Positions 16,543 through 24,730 of a stretch of DNA of 64,000 bases are shown here, piece by piece (the first letter of the stretch is position 1; each line of letters starts with the position of its first letter). The notes beneath the pieces are model-generated. The model saw only the letters and a program-made list of their open reading frames with translations. It was not told where the DNA came from and did not search any database. The DNA is from Pseudocitrobacter sp913778145 (GTDB taxonomy: Bacteria > Pseudomonadota > Gammaproteobacteria > Enterobacterales > Enterobacteriaceae), in contig JALNTX010000003.1 in NCBI GenBank assembly GCA_035726825.1, positions 310,001 to 374,000 of the forward strand, read 5' to 3'. A program made the position numbers and the translations under genes.

Positions 16543-17422
16543 TTACTTGCCATTATAATCTGCATAACACTGCATCATCTCCCTCCTCCCTTCTAGATAC
16601 TGAGCATGGTTATACGTCCCACAAATTGACTTCTTATCGGCGTGAGCCAGTTGTCGCTCAATCCAGTCCGAATTGAATCCCTGCTCATGCAAAATGGTAC
16701 TCATCATGTACCGGAATCCATGCCCTGTAACGCGCCCGGCATAGCCGATACGCCTGTCTAACACTGTCAATACCGTATCACTCATCAGTTTCTTAAGATC
16801 ATTACGTCCAGGAAACAGCAACGCTCCTGCTCCCGTCACGGGCTTAAGCTGGTTAAGCAGGTCAATTGCCTGGCTTGATATTGGAACCAGATGAGGGCGG
16901 CGCATTTTCATACGTTCCGCTGGTACATTCCAAATTTTCCGCTCAAAATCAAATTCCTGCCACTCCGCTTGCCTCAACTCCCCAGGCCTTACTCCTGTTA
17001 AAATAAGCAATTGCATCGCAATCTTAACAAGTACACTACCGGCATAGGTATTCAGAGTCCGAAGAAACTCCGGCAATTCATCCTGGGTTAAAAAAGCATA
17101 GTGTTCTTTCTCATGAGGAGCTACTGCACTGGCTAAATCAGGTGCTGGATTGTACTCGGTCTTGCCAGTCACAACGGCATACTTCCAAACCTCTCCACAA
17201 CGCTGGCGAACCTTGCGGACCTTTTCAGCGCCACTCCCGCGTGATAGCCTCAAATGAGTTTGCAGCGTCTTGTTGACGACTTAGTTTCTCAATTTTTCGT
17301 TCAAGAGAAGGATCATTGCCAACAGCTAATATTCTTTTAGCATCCTCACGCTTACTTCTGACTTCAGCTAAAGAAACATAGGGATAAACGCCAATTGCGA
17401 GCAGTTTCGCTGAGGGATACAT
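16543..17422 (-). pseudogene. Decayed P4-type tyrosine integrase next to tRNA-Gly
   Basis: Two frames carry pieces of one P4-family integrase. The first (17422 to 17225) reads KLLAIGVYPYVSLAEVRSKREDAKRIL to FEAITREW and then stops. The second (from about 17253) resumes at AEKVRKVRQRCGEVWKYAV and keeps the whole catalytic domain, with TGVRPGELR, HGFR and TYNHAQYLEGRREMM (the Arg, His-x-x-Arg and Tyr motifs). Compared with intact relatives the first 70 or so residues are gone, with a stop codon just before the first piece, and about 55 residues are deleted at the join, which also shifts the frame. It lies 140 bases from the 3' end of the tRNA, the usual place of an island integrase, so it marks an old integration. 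Confidence 0.85.
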
Positions 17423-17563
17423 CTAAGCAGGAGGGACAATTATCCCCCCACATTGCGTTTGACCCTGAGGGAGTACTATTGAGTTCAATAGACTAATAGA
17501 ATGCTATAACTGCTGATTTATCAAGGGAAAATTGAGTTTGGTAGACTTCAGGGGAGTTGAGTT

Positions 17564-17637
17564 TGGAGCGGGCGAAGGGAATCGAACCCTCGTATAGAGC
17601 TTGGGAAGCTCTCGTTCTACCATTGAACTACGCCCGC
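17564..17637 (-). tRNA. glyU: tRNA-Gly, anticodon CCC
   Basis: The complement folds into a full cloverleaf of 74 bases. The acceptor pairs GCGGGCG with CGCCCGC, the anticodon arm is AGAGC-TTCCCAA-GCTCT giving CCC, the T arm is AGGG-TTCGATT-CCCT, and CCA is encoded. It matches E. coli glyU and sits beside actS (ygeR) as in E. coli, where this tRNA is the integration site of the ETT2 island. Here a decayed integrase flanks its 3' side. No second copy of the tRNA 3' end was found in the window. Confidence 0.96.
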
Positions 17638-17719
17638 TTCGGCGTGTGCGAGGAGCATTATAAACCTTATGCCCTCGCTGGCAAGCCTCATCGCCACTGA
17701 CTGGCGATAAAATAGTCTT

Positions 17720-18454
17720 TTAGCACTTAGGCTTACTGCCCTGAGGCGGTAAATAACGCAGGGGATCAATCGCCGTCGCGCGGTAGCGAATCTGGAAGTG
17801 CAGACGCACTGAATCTGCATCGCTGCTGCCCATGGTGGCAATCTTCTGGCCTATCTTCACGCTTTGCCCGTTGTTCACCAGCAGCGTCTCGTTGTGCGCG
17901 TAGGCGGTGATGTAATCTTCACTGTGTTTAATCATGATCAGATTACCGTAGCCGCGCAGTTGATTGCCAACGTAAACCACTTTACCGGCCCCTGCGGCAT
18001 AGACCGGTTGACCACGGCTGCCGGAAATATCGATACCCTTGTTACCGCCGTCAGCGGTGGAGTACGGCATGATAACTTTCCCGCTGGTTGGCCAGCGCCA
18101 GCAGCGTTGCCCCACCGGCGGCCATGACGCCTGCGGTACGGCGGAGGACGGCGTCACTTTCGCCGTGCTGGTCGATTTTTTACCTAACAGTTTTGAGGAA
18201 CTGCCGGTTTTAATCTTCTGCCCCACCTCAATGGTGTAAGGCGGTTTGATACCGTTCAGACGCGCCAGTTCGGCCACGCTGGTGCCCGTTGCGCGGGAGA
18301 TACGCGACAGCGTGTCGCCGCGTTTAACGGTGTAGACCGAACCATCATAGCTGCCGGAGCCAGACTTGCTCCCGGAACAGCCCACCAGCACCACGCCGAG
18401 GAACAGGCACAGTAAAAAACGCATTGGCTGGGTACTCAGGCATCCTGCTAGCAA
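17720..18454 (-). CDS. actS: LysM/LytM lipoprotein, amidase activator ActS (YgeR)
   Basis: An envelope lipoprotein of 244 residues. A TTG start is taken because a GAGGA site precedes it and the leader then matches YgeR. The lipobox LVGC is at about residues 23-26, a LysM peptidoglycan-binding repeat at about 40-85 (YTVKRGDTLSRISRATGTSVAELARLNGI), and a C-terminal LytM/M23 domain from about 130. The LytM domain is degenerate: the metal-binding HxGxD is replaced by NKGIDIS, although LHFQIRY remains. It therefore cannot be a peptidase itself. In E. coli this protein activates the amidase AmiC. The neighbour tRNA-Gly is conserved. Confidence 0.92.
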   Translation of the reverse strand: MLAGCLSTQPMRFLLCLFLGVVLVGCSGSKSGSGSYDGSVYTVKRGDTLSRISRATGTSVAELARLNGIKPPYTIEVGQKIKTGSSSKLLGKKSTSTAKVTPSSAVPQASWPPVGQRCWRWPTSGKVIMPYSTADGGNKGIDISGSRGQPVYAAGAGKVVYVGNQLRGYGNLIMIKHSEDYITAYAHNETLLVNNGQSVKIGQKIATMGSSDADSVRLHFQIRYRATAIDPLRYLPPQGSKPKC

Positions 18455-18521
18455 AACATCGTCCTCGGGTTAGTTCGGTCAGGTCGCCTATGATAGCAGG
18501 CTGATGGCGGATGCCAATATC

Positions 18522-19424
18522 TCAGACAGAAGGATGAGTGTTAAAAGGATACCCTTCCGCCACCAACTCCATCACTTCCGGCACCCAGTTCGCAGCGGGC
18601 ATTTTCACCAGCGCGGGATAGAAAACCTGCGGCGAGGGGAAGACATCAACCACGTGGCAGTGGGATAAGCACGTAGCGTCCACTTCCGATGAGGGTAGCA
18701 GCGTGGCGGCAGCCAGCCCCGATTCGATCCAGTCGAGGATCATACCCGGCTGGGTGATATGCATAATCACATTCGGATTTACCCCCGCCTTCCTGAACAG
18801 ATCGATAAGCATCTCGTAAGTGCCGGAATCTTTCGCCCGATGCAGCAGCACCAAAGGAAAGTCAGCCAGCGCCGTATAGTCGAAAGGGTTCGCGGGTGCC
18901 TGGGGCAAACATTTTTTGCTGATGACCGCCACCAGCTTGATGGGATCAAAGGAAACGAAATCAAACCCTTCACTGCGATAGGGTCGCTGAATTAGCGCTA
19001 AATCAATGGCACCTTCATTGAGCAGCATCTCCAGATGGCTGGAATCGGTGACCGAGATGTTCACCTCAATGTTGGGATTACGCTCATACAGCGCCAATAG
19101 CAGTGGTTTAAAGTAGGACTGGAAAAGGTGCGTTAGGCCAAGACGAAACTGCGGATGATCTTTTTGCGCGATCTCCATGGTTTCCCGCGCGGTGTCTTCC
19201 ACCTGACGCAAAATCTCGCAGGCTTTGCGATAGAGGAAAAATCCGGCCTCTGTCGGCTCAATTCGATTACCCCGACGGGTAAAGAGCGGCGTTTGCAGCT
19301 CATCTTCCAGCTCCTGGATACGTTTGCTGAGCGGCGGTTGCGCCATATTCAGCACCTTCGCCGCCTGGCTTATCGAGCCTTGCTCCACCACCCGACAAAA
19401 ATAGCGTAATCGTTTTAAATCCAC
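18522..19424 (-). CDS. LysR-family regulator of the aromatic acid decarboxylase genes
   Basis: A GTG at 19424 is used because GGAGGA lies seven bases upstream and the protein then begins with the conserved DLKRLRYFCRVVEQGSISQAAKVLNMAQPPLSKRIQELE (helix-turn-helix at about 17-40). The 300-residue length is normal for LysR. The effector domain shows FRLGLTHLFQSYF and ends without extras. It is transcribed away from a UbiD/UbiX-type pair across a 169-base gap, the usual arrangement of a LysR activator with its target operon; the inducer is probably the aromatic acid substrate. That role is inferred from position. Confidence 0.88.
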   Translation of the reverse strand: MDLKRLRYFCRVVEQGSISQAAKVLNMAQPPLSKRIQELEDELQTPLFTRRGNRIEPTEAGFFLYRKACEILRQVEDTARETMEIAQKDHPQFRLGLTHLFQSYFKPLLLALYERNPNIEVNISVTDSSHLEMLLNEGAIDLALIQRPYRSEGFDFVSFDPIKLVAVISKKCLPQAPANPFDYTALADFPLVLLHRAKDSGTYEMLIDLFRKAGVNPNVIMHITQPGMILDWIESGLAAATLLPSSEVDATCLSHCHVVDVFPSPQVFYPALVKMPAANWVPEVMELVAEGYPFNTHPSV

Positions 19425-19593
19425 GAAACCGTCCTCCTCGCCAACGTCCTGAAGGCTAGTGTACGTCAGCCGCCACACCTGCCTCACACTTTTTTGATCT
19501 ACTCAGAGGCAGCTAAACGGTATTTGTCCCTTTTTCCATTGGGGATTAGGGTAGCCGCAGACCGTTTTACTGCTTACCAACAGGAACAACACA

Positions 19594-21066
19594 ATGAAAA
19601 GTAAGGTTCATGACCTACGCTCCGCGCTGGAGCTTTTGAAAACGCTGCCAGGCGAATATGTTGAAACCGATACCGAAGTTGACCCGCATGCGGAACTTTC
19701 CGGCGTTTACCGCTACGTTGGCGCAGGCGGTACCTGCCAGCGTCCAACCCGCAAAAATGGCCCGGTAATGATGTTCAACAAAATTAAAGGCTTTAACGAC
19801 ATCAGCGTCGCCATTGGCCTTAACGGTTCCCGTCAGCGCGTCAGCCACTTCCTGAACTGCCCGCCGGAACGTCTGGGTCATCTGCTGAAAGATTCCGTAC
19901 AGACGCCAATCGCGCCCGTTCTGACTACCGCACCTGCTGTAGGTCAGGAAGTGGTTCACCTTGCAACCGACGCCGGTTTCGACCTGCGCAAACTGCTGCC
20001 TGCGCCGACCAATACTGAAGAAGATGCCGGCCCGTATATCACCATGGGGCTGTGCTACGCCTCAGATCCGCAAACGCATGAGTCGGATATCACCATTCAC
20101 CGTTTATGCGTGCAGAGTAAAGATGAACTCTCCATGTGGCTCACTCCAGGCCGTCATATCGATGCGTTCCGCATGAAAGCCGAAGCCGCGGGCAAACCAC
20201 TGCCGATTTCTATCAGCATCGGCGTTGATCCGGCGATTGAAATTGCCGCCTGCTTCGAGCCACCGACCACACCGCTGGGCTTCGATGAATTAAGCATCGC
20301 CGGTTCCCTGCGCGGTCATGCCGTTGAAATGGTGCAATGTAAAACCATCAATGAAAAAGCTATCGCTCACGCGGAAATCATCATCGAAGGCGAACTGCTG
20401 CCTAACGTGCGCGTGCGTGAAGACCAGAACACCAATACCGGCAAAGCAATGCCGGAATTCCCTGGCTACACCGGCGAAGCGAAAGAAGCGATTCCGGTGA
20501 TTAAAGTGAAAGCGGTAACGCACCGTAAAAACCCAATCTGGCGCACTACCGTAGGGCCAGGCGAAGAACACGTGAACATGGCGGGTATCCCGACCGAAGC
20601 GAGCATCCTCGATATGGTTGAACGCGCGATGCCGGGCAAACTGCTGAACGTCTTTGCGCATACCGCAGGCGGCGGCAAACTGCTGGCGGTGATGCAATTT
20701 AAAAAATCCGCCGCCGTCGATGAAGGTCGTCAGCGCCAGGCTGCCCTTCTCGCCTTCTCGGCGTTCCCGGAACTGAAACACGTCATTCTGGTGGATGAAG
20801 ATGTCGATATTTTCGATAGCGATGATGTGATGTGGGCGATGCAGACGCGCTATCAGGGCGACGTGGACACCGTCACCATTCCGGGCGTACGTTGCCACCC
20901 GCTCGATCCGTCTCAGGTACCGGCTTACAGCCCGAGCATTCTGCAACAGGGGATGTCCTGCAAAACTATCTTTGACTGCACCGTACCGTTCCATCTGAAA
21001 AGCCACTTTGAGCGCTCGAAATTCAAAGAAGTCGATGTGAAACGCTTCCTGCCGGACTTCGAATAA
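19594..21066 (+). CDS. UbiD-family hydroxyarylic acid decarboxylase (AroY/VdcC-like)
   Basis: A 490-residue enzyme of the prenylated-FMN-dependent UbiD family. Matching segments are ELSGVYRYVGAGGTCQRPTRKNGPVMMFN, RLCVQSKDELSMWLTPGRHIDAFRMKAEAAGKPLPI, VREDQNTNTGKAMPEFPGY, GPGEEHVNMAGIPTEASI and VDEDVDIFDSDDVMWAMQTR, as in 4-hydroxybenzoate, protocatechuate (AroY) and gallate (LpdC) decarboxylases. The acidic and arginine residues that hold the cofactor fall in these blocks. It would remove CO2 from a phenolic acid in the cytoplasm. The next gene makes its cofactor. The small VdcD-type subunit found in several enterobacterial operons is not next to it. The exact substrate cannot be read from sequence. 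Confidence 0.88.
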   Translation: MKSKVHDLRSALELLKTLPGEYVETDTEVDPHAELSGVYRYVGAGGTCQRPTRKNGPVMMFNKIKGFNDISVAIGLNGSRQRVSHFLNCPPERLGHLLKDSVQTPIAPVLTTAPAVGQEVVHLATDAGFDLRKLLPAPTNTEEDAGPYITMGLCYASDPQTHESDITIHRLCVQSKDELSMWLTPGRHIDAFRMKAEAAGKPLPISISIGVDPAIEIAACFEPPTTPLGFDELSIAGSLRGHAVEMVQCKTINEKAIAHAEIIIEGELLPNVRVREDQNTNTGKAMPEFPGYTGEAKEAIPVIKVKAVTHRKNPIWRTTVGPGEEHVNMAGIPTEASILDMVERAMPGKLLNVFAHTAGGGKLLAVMQFKKSAAVDEGRQRQAALLAFSAFPELKHVILVDEDVDIFDSDDVMWAMQTRYQGDVDTVTIPGVRCHPLDPSQVPAYSPSILQQGMSCKTIFDCTVPFHLKSHFERSKFKEVDVKRFLPDFE

Positions 21067-21076
21067 GGAGAACACC

Positions 21077-21661
21077 GTGGCCACGAAACGCATGATTGTC
21101 GGGATTAGCGGCGCCTCAGGGTTCCAGTACGGCGTGAAAGCGCTGGAACTGTTGCAGAAACTGGACGTTGAGGTTCATCTGGTTGTCTCGAAAGGGGCAG
21201 AGAAAACCTGCCAGCTGGAGACGGATTACCGCCTGGAAGATGTCTTCGCCATGGCGGACGTCGTTCACCCGATTGGCAATCTGGGCGCGGCGATTTCCAG
21301 CGGTTCATTTAAAACGGCGGGGATGCTTGTTGCCCCCTGTTCAATGAGAACGCTGGGCGCGATTGCCCACTGCCTGACCGACAATCTGCTGACTCGGGCG
21401 GCAGACGTGGTGCTCAAAGAGCGCCGCCGTCTGGTGCTGCTGGCGCGGGAAACGCCGCTCAACCTCGGCCATATTCGCAATATGGCTGCGGTGACCGAAA
21501 TGGGCGGCATTATCTTCCCGCCGGTACCTGCACTTTATCAGCGGCCACAAACGGCTGACGAGATCGTTACCCATAGCGTCAGCCGTGCTCTCGATCTGTT
21601 TGATTTTGATATTAAAGATCTTCCGCGCTGGGGCGAAGGATCTCTTAGTCACACTGAATAA
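21077..21661 (+). CDS. UbiX-like flavin prenyltransferase for the decarboxylase
   Basis: A 194-residue protein starting with GTG after an AAGGAG site, 10 bases downstream of the decarboxylase. It has the UbiX/Pad1 flavoprotein pattern: IVGISGASGFQYGVKALELLQ at the start, VAPCSMRTLGAIAHCLTDNLLTRAADVVLKERRRLVLLARETPLNLGHIRNM and PPVPALYQRP. Such proteins join a dimethylallyl group to FMN to make the cofactor of UbiD enzymes. It is distinct from housekeeping UbiX, which is encoded elsewhere in these genomes, and belongs to the catabolic VdcB/BsdB-type group. Tight spacing indicates one operon. Confidence 0.88.
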   Translation: MATKRMIVGISGASGFQYGVKALELLQKLDVEVHLVVSKGAEKTCQLETDYRLEDVFAMADVVHPIGNLGAAISSGSFKTAGMLVAPCSMRTLGAIAHCLTDNLLTRAADVVLKERRRLVLLARETPLNLGHIRNMAAVTEMGGIIFPPVPALYQRPQTADEIVTHSVSRALDLFDFDIKDLPRWGEGSLSHTE

Positions 21662-21679
21662 CTCTATCAGGACACTTCC

Positions 21680-22396
21680 ATGTTAATTGGACCCTATGTG
21701 AACGGCGCGGCGGTGATCGTCGGCGGCCTGTTCGGATCGGTCATCGGGACGCATATTCCCGATCGCGTTAAAACGGCGCTGCCGCTGACCTTCGGGCTTT
21801 GCTCGGTAGGCCTTGGCATCAATCTGGTCATCAAGGTGAAATTCATGCCCGCCGTGGTGCTGGCGATGGTTATCGGCGCGGTGATCGGCGAGATGTTTTT
21901 CCTCGAAAAACAGATTGGTAAAGCCGCAGGCAGCACGCGCGGCCTGATCAACCGTATCTTCCCGCCGGTTCAGGGATTAACGCACGACGAGTTCACCGAG
22001 AAGTTTGTCGCAATTCTGGTGCTCTTCTGCGCCAGCGGTACCGGGATTTTCGGCGCGATGCATGAAGGGATGACCGGCGATCCGTCGATTCTCTACATTA
22101 AAACCGTGCTGGACCTGTTCACCGCGGCGATTTTCGCCACCATGCTGGGTTTCTCGGTGATGACGATTGGTATTCCGCTGATTGCCGTCCAGGTCGCGCT
22201 GGCGGTACTGGCGGTGCATATCCTGCATTTGATCACGCCAGATATGATGGCCGACTTCTCCTGTGCGGGCGGGTTGATTATGGTCGCCACCGGGCTTCGC
22301 ATCTGTAATATCAAAGCGTTCCCGGTCGCCAATATGCTGCCAGGCTTAATTCTGGTTATGCCGATTTCCGCACTGTGGGCCAGTTTGTTTGCCTAA
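21680..22396 (+). CDS. DUF554-family membrane protein
   Basis: A 238-residue integral membrane protein with about six or seven hydrophobic segments, beginning MLIGPYVNGAAVIVGGLFGSVIGTHIPDRVKTALPLTFGLCSVGLGINLV. This is the signature of DUF554 (YqgA type). The C-terminal half (LHLITPDMMADFSCAGGLIMVATGLRICNIKAFPVANMLPGL) is also typical. Function of the family is unknown. It follows the prenyltransferase by 18 bases with its own AGGA site and so is probably the third gene of the decarboxylase operon, where a transport or stress role at the membrane would make sense; that is inference. Confidence 0.8.
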   Translation: MLIGPYVNGAAVIVGGLFGSVIGTHIPDRVKTALPLTFGLCSVGLGINLVIKVKFMPAVVLAMVIGAVIGEMFFLEKQIGKAAGSTRGLINRIFPPVQGLTHDEFTEKFVAILVLFCASGTGIFGAMHEGMTGDPSILYIKTVLDLFTAAIFATMLGFSVMTIGIPLIAVQVALAVLAVHILHLITPDMMADFSCAGGLIMVATGLRICNIKAFPVANMLPGLILVMPISALWASLFA

Positions 22397-22412
22397 GCTT
22401 GAGGTATAATGG

Positions 22413-22488
22413 CATTGCTCGGTGGCGCTTCGCTTACCGGGCCTACGGAGGAAAATTCGTAGGCCGGATAAGCGCAGCGCCATCCGGC
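22413..22488. repeat. REP/BIME-type palindromic element upstream of idi
   Basis: Two inverted REP-like arms are separated by a short linker: GGTGGCGCTTCGCTTACCG toward one side and TAGGCCGGATAAGCGCAGC toward the other. The same sequence family recurs at 31.8, 46.3 and 54.6 kb. Such elements are found at 3' ends of transcripts and here probably end the DUF554 transcript region. Confidence 0.85.
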
Positions 22489-22516
22489 GTTTTTGAATTC
22501 GCTATCGGGAGCCGTG

Positions 22517-23080
22517 ATGAAAGGGCAAGAACACGTCATTTTACTGAATGAAAAAGGTGAACCTATTGGCACGGCGGAAAAATATGCCGTACACACCGCC
22601 CACACGCCTCTCCACCTCGCCTTCTCCTGCTGGATCTTCAATCGTGAAGGCCAGGTTCTGGTGACTCGCCGTTCACTGAGTAAAAAAGCCTGGCCAGGCG
22701 TCTGGACCAATTCGGTATGCGGTCATCCGCAGCTGGACGAATCTTTCGAGCAGGCAATTATTCGCCGCTGCCGCTTTGAAGTCGGCGCAGAACTCACGGA
22801 TATCACCCCGGTATATCCAGAATTTCGTTATTGCGAAACCGACGCCAGCGGCATTGTGGAAAACGAAGTCTGCCCGGTTTATGCCGCAAGAATGACCAAT
22901 ACCCTTGCTTTAAACCCGGATGAGGTCATGGACAGCCACTGGGTTTCATTAGATGCGCTCTTCCAGGCGCTGGCCGCCACCCCATGGACGTTCAGCCCCT
23001 GGATGGTATTGCAGTACAGTTCGCAAGAGGCGCGGGATAAGCTGGTGCGGTTTGGACCCTCACCCCTGCCCTCTCCCTGA
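22517..23080 (+). CDS. idi: Isopentenyl-diphosphate delta-isomerase, type I
   Basis: Interconverts isopentenyl and dimethylallyl diphosphate in isoprenoid synthesis. The ATG at 22517 (after GGGAG) gives 187 residues. The Nudix-like fold shows the catalytic cysteine in TNSVCGHPQ (about residue 68), the metal ligands HLAFSCWIF and CGHP, and the catalytic glutamate in ETDASGIVENEVCPVY, as in E. coli Idi. The last residues, RFGPSPLPSP, are odd: they are translated from the start of a palindromic CCCTCTCCC repeat that also supplies the stop codon. The natural C-terminus was thus probably replaced by the repeat insertion. Its neighbour lysS is as in E. coli. Confidence 0.93.
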   Translation: MKGQEHVILLNEKGEPIGTAEKYAVHTAHTPLHLAFSCWIFNREGQVLVTRRSLSKKAWPGVWTNSVCGHPQLDESFEQAIIRRCRFEVGAELTDITPVYPEFRYCETDASGIVENEVCPVYAARMTNTLALNPDEVMDSHWVSLDALFQALAATPWTFSPWMVLQYSSQEARDKLVRFGPSPLPSP

Positions 23081-23150
23081 GGGAGAGGGAGAAAACCTGC
23101 ATCAGACTCAACCACCAGCACAATCTGTCCCCTCTCCCTCAGGGGGAGGG
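23069..23150. repeat. Two copies of a CCCTCTCCC palindromic repeat after idi
   Basis: CCCTCTCCCT-GAGGGAGAGGG (23069-23089) is a near-perfect palindrome. A second copy, with CTCAGGGGGAGGG, ends at 23150. The same short element occurs in tandem after bglA (35.4 kb), around the IS at 36.8 kb, and between gcvH and gcvP (40.6 kb). It is a dispersed intergenic repeat. The first copy overlaps the last codons of idi. Confidence 0.85.
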
Positions 23151-23152
23151 TG

Positions 23153-23190
23153 AAAAAAAAACCCCGATGCTCACGCATCGGGGCTTTTTC
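23153..23190 (-). terminator. Bidirectional intrinsic terminator between idi and lysS
   Basis: CCCCGATGC (23162-23170) and GCATCGGGG (23175-23183) form a perfect 9-bp stem with a 4-base loop. Nine A residues on the left give the T tract for lysS, and CTTTTT on the right serves idi, so the hairpin ends both converging transcripts. Confidence 0.93.
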
Positions 23191-23203
23191 ACATCTCAGT
23201 GAT

Positions 23204-24721
23204 TTATTTCACCGGGCGCATCGCCGGGAACAGAATCACGTCGCGGATGGTGTGGCTGTTGGTGAACAGCATCACCATACGGTCGATACCGATACCCAGA
23301 CCCGCAGTCGGCGGCAGGCCGTGTTCCAGCGCGGTCACGTAGTCTTCGTCGAAGAACATCGCTTCGTCGTCGCCTGCGGCTTTCGCATCAACCTGATCCT
23401 GGAAACGCTGCGCCTGATCTTCTGCATCGTTCAACTCGCTAAAGCCGTTACCGATTTCACGGCCACCGATGAAGAATTCGAAGCGGTCAGTGATTTCCGG
23501 GTTCACGTCATTACGGCGCGCCAGCGGAGACACTTCAGCCGGGTATTCAGTAATGAAGGTCGGCTGAATCAGGTGCGCTTCGGCCACTTCTTCGAAGATT
23601 TCGGTCACGATACGGCCCAGACCCCAGCTCTTCTCAACTTTAATACCGATGCTTTCCGCAATGGCTTTTGCAGAATCGAAGTTATCCAGATCCGCCATAT
23701 CCGTTTCCGGACGGTATTTCTTGATCGCTTCTCGCATAGTCAGTTTTTCGAACGGTTTGCCGAAGTCGAAGGTTTCTTCGCCGTAAGGCACTTTGGTAGT
23801 ACCGAGAATATCCTGGGCCAGGGTGCGGAACAGTGATTCGGTCAGTTCGATCAGATCTTTATAATCCGCATACGCCATATAGAGTTCCATCATGGTGAAC
23901 TCTGGGTTATGACGTACGGAGATGCCTTCGTTACGGAAGTTACGGTTGATTTCGAAGACGCGCTCGAAGCCGCCAACCACCAGACGTTTCAGGTACAGTT
24001 CCGGCGCGATACGCAGGTACATGTCCAGGTCCAGGGCGTTGTGGTGGGTGATGAACGGACGGGCAGACGCACCGCCTGGGATCACCTGCATCATCGGGGT
24101 TTCCACTTCCATAAAGTCGCGGCCAACCATGAACTGACGGATGCCAGCCAGGATCTTCGAGCGGATTTTGAAGGTATTACGGGATTCATCGTTAGAGATG
24201 AGATCCAGGTAACGCTGGCGATAGCGCGCTTCCTGATCCTGCAGGCCGTGGAATTTGTCCGGCAGCGGGCGCAGGGCTTTAGTCAGCAGGCGCAGCTCGG
24301 TGCAGTGGATAGACAATTCACCGGTTTTGGTTTTGAACAGTTTACCTTTCGCGCCGAGGATATCGCCGAGGTCCCATTTTTTGAACTGCTCGTTGTAAAC
24401 GCCTTCCGGCAGGTCGTCACGGGCAACGTACAGCTGAATGCGGCCGCCCACGTCCTGCAAGGTCACGAAAGAGGCTTTACCCATGATACGGCGGGTCATC
24501 ATGCGGCCAGCAACGGACACTTCGATGTTCAGCGCTTCCAGCTCTTCGTTCTCTTTGGCGTCGAAGTCTGCGTGCAGTTGGTCTGAGGTGTGGTCGCGAC
24601 GGAAATCGTTCGGGAACGGGAGGCCCTGCTCGCGCAGTGCTGCCAGCTTCTCGCGGCGCGCTTTCAGTTCATTGTTAAGGTCAGCTACCGCGTCAGCACC
24701 TTGTGCGTGTTGTTCAGACAT
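23204..24721 (-). CDS. lysS: Lysyl-tRNA synthetase (class II)
   Basis: Charges tRNA-Lys in the cytoplasm. The 505-residue protein has the N-terminal OB-fold anticodon-binding domain (about 60-150, VSVAGRMMTRRIMGKASFVTLQD) and the class II catalytic domain with motif 2 (FERVFEINRNFRNEGISVRHNPEFTMMELYMAYADY) and motif 3 (GLPPTAGLGIGIDRMVML). Length equals E. coli LysS. It follows prfB after nine bases and is cotranscribed with it, as in E. coli. Confidence 0.98.
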   Translation of the reverse strand: MSEQHAQGADAVADLNNELKARREKLAALREQGLPFPNDFRRDHTSDQLHADFDAKENEELEALNIEVSVAGRMMTRRIMGKASFVTLQDVGGRIQLYVARDDLPEGVYNEQFKKWDLGDILGAKGKLFKTKTGELSIHCTELRLLTKALRPLPDKFHGLQDQEARYRQRYLDLISNDESRNTFKIRSKILAGIRQFMVGRDFMEVETPMMQVIPGGASARPFITHHNALDLDMYLRIAPELYLKRLVVGGFERVFEINRNFRNEGISVRHNPEFTMMELYMAYADYKDLIELTESLFRTLAQDILGTTKVPYGEETFDFGKPFEKLTMREAIKKYRPETDMADLDNFDSAKAIAESIGIKVEKSWGLGRIVTEIFEEVAEAHLIQPTFITEYPAEVSPLARRNDVNPEITDRFEFFIGGREIGNGFSELNDAEDQAQRFQDQVDAKAAGDDEAMFFDEDYVTALEHGLPPTAGLGIGIDRMVMLFTNSHTIRDVILFPAMRPVK

Positions 24722-24730
24722 GTTGGTTCC

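Noticed and set aside
23909..24586. Long open frames antisense to lysS
   Set aside because: Shadow frames of a conserved gene; their composition is His/Gln/Val-rich, typical of reversed coding sequence.
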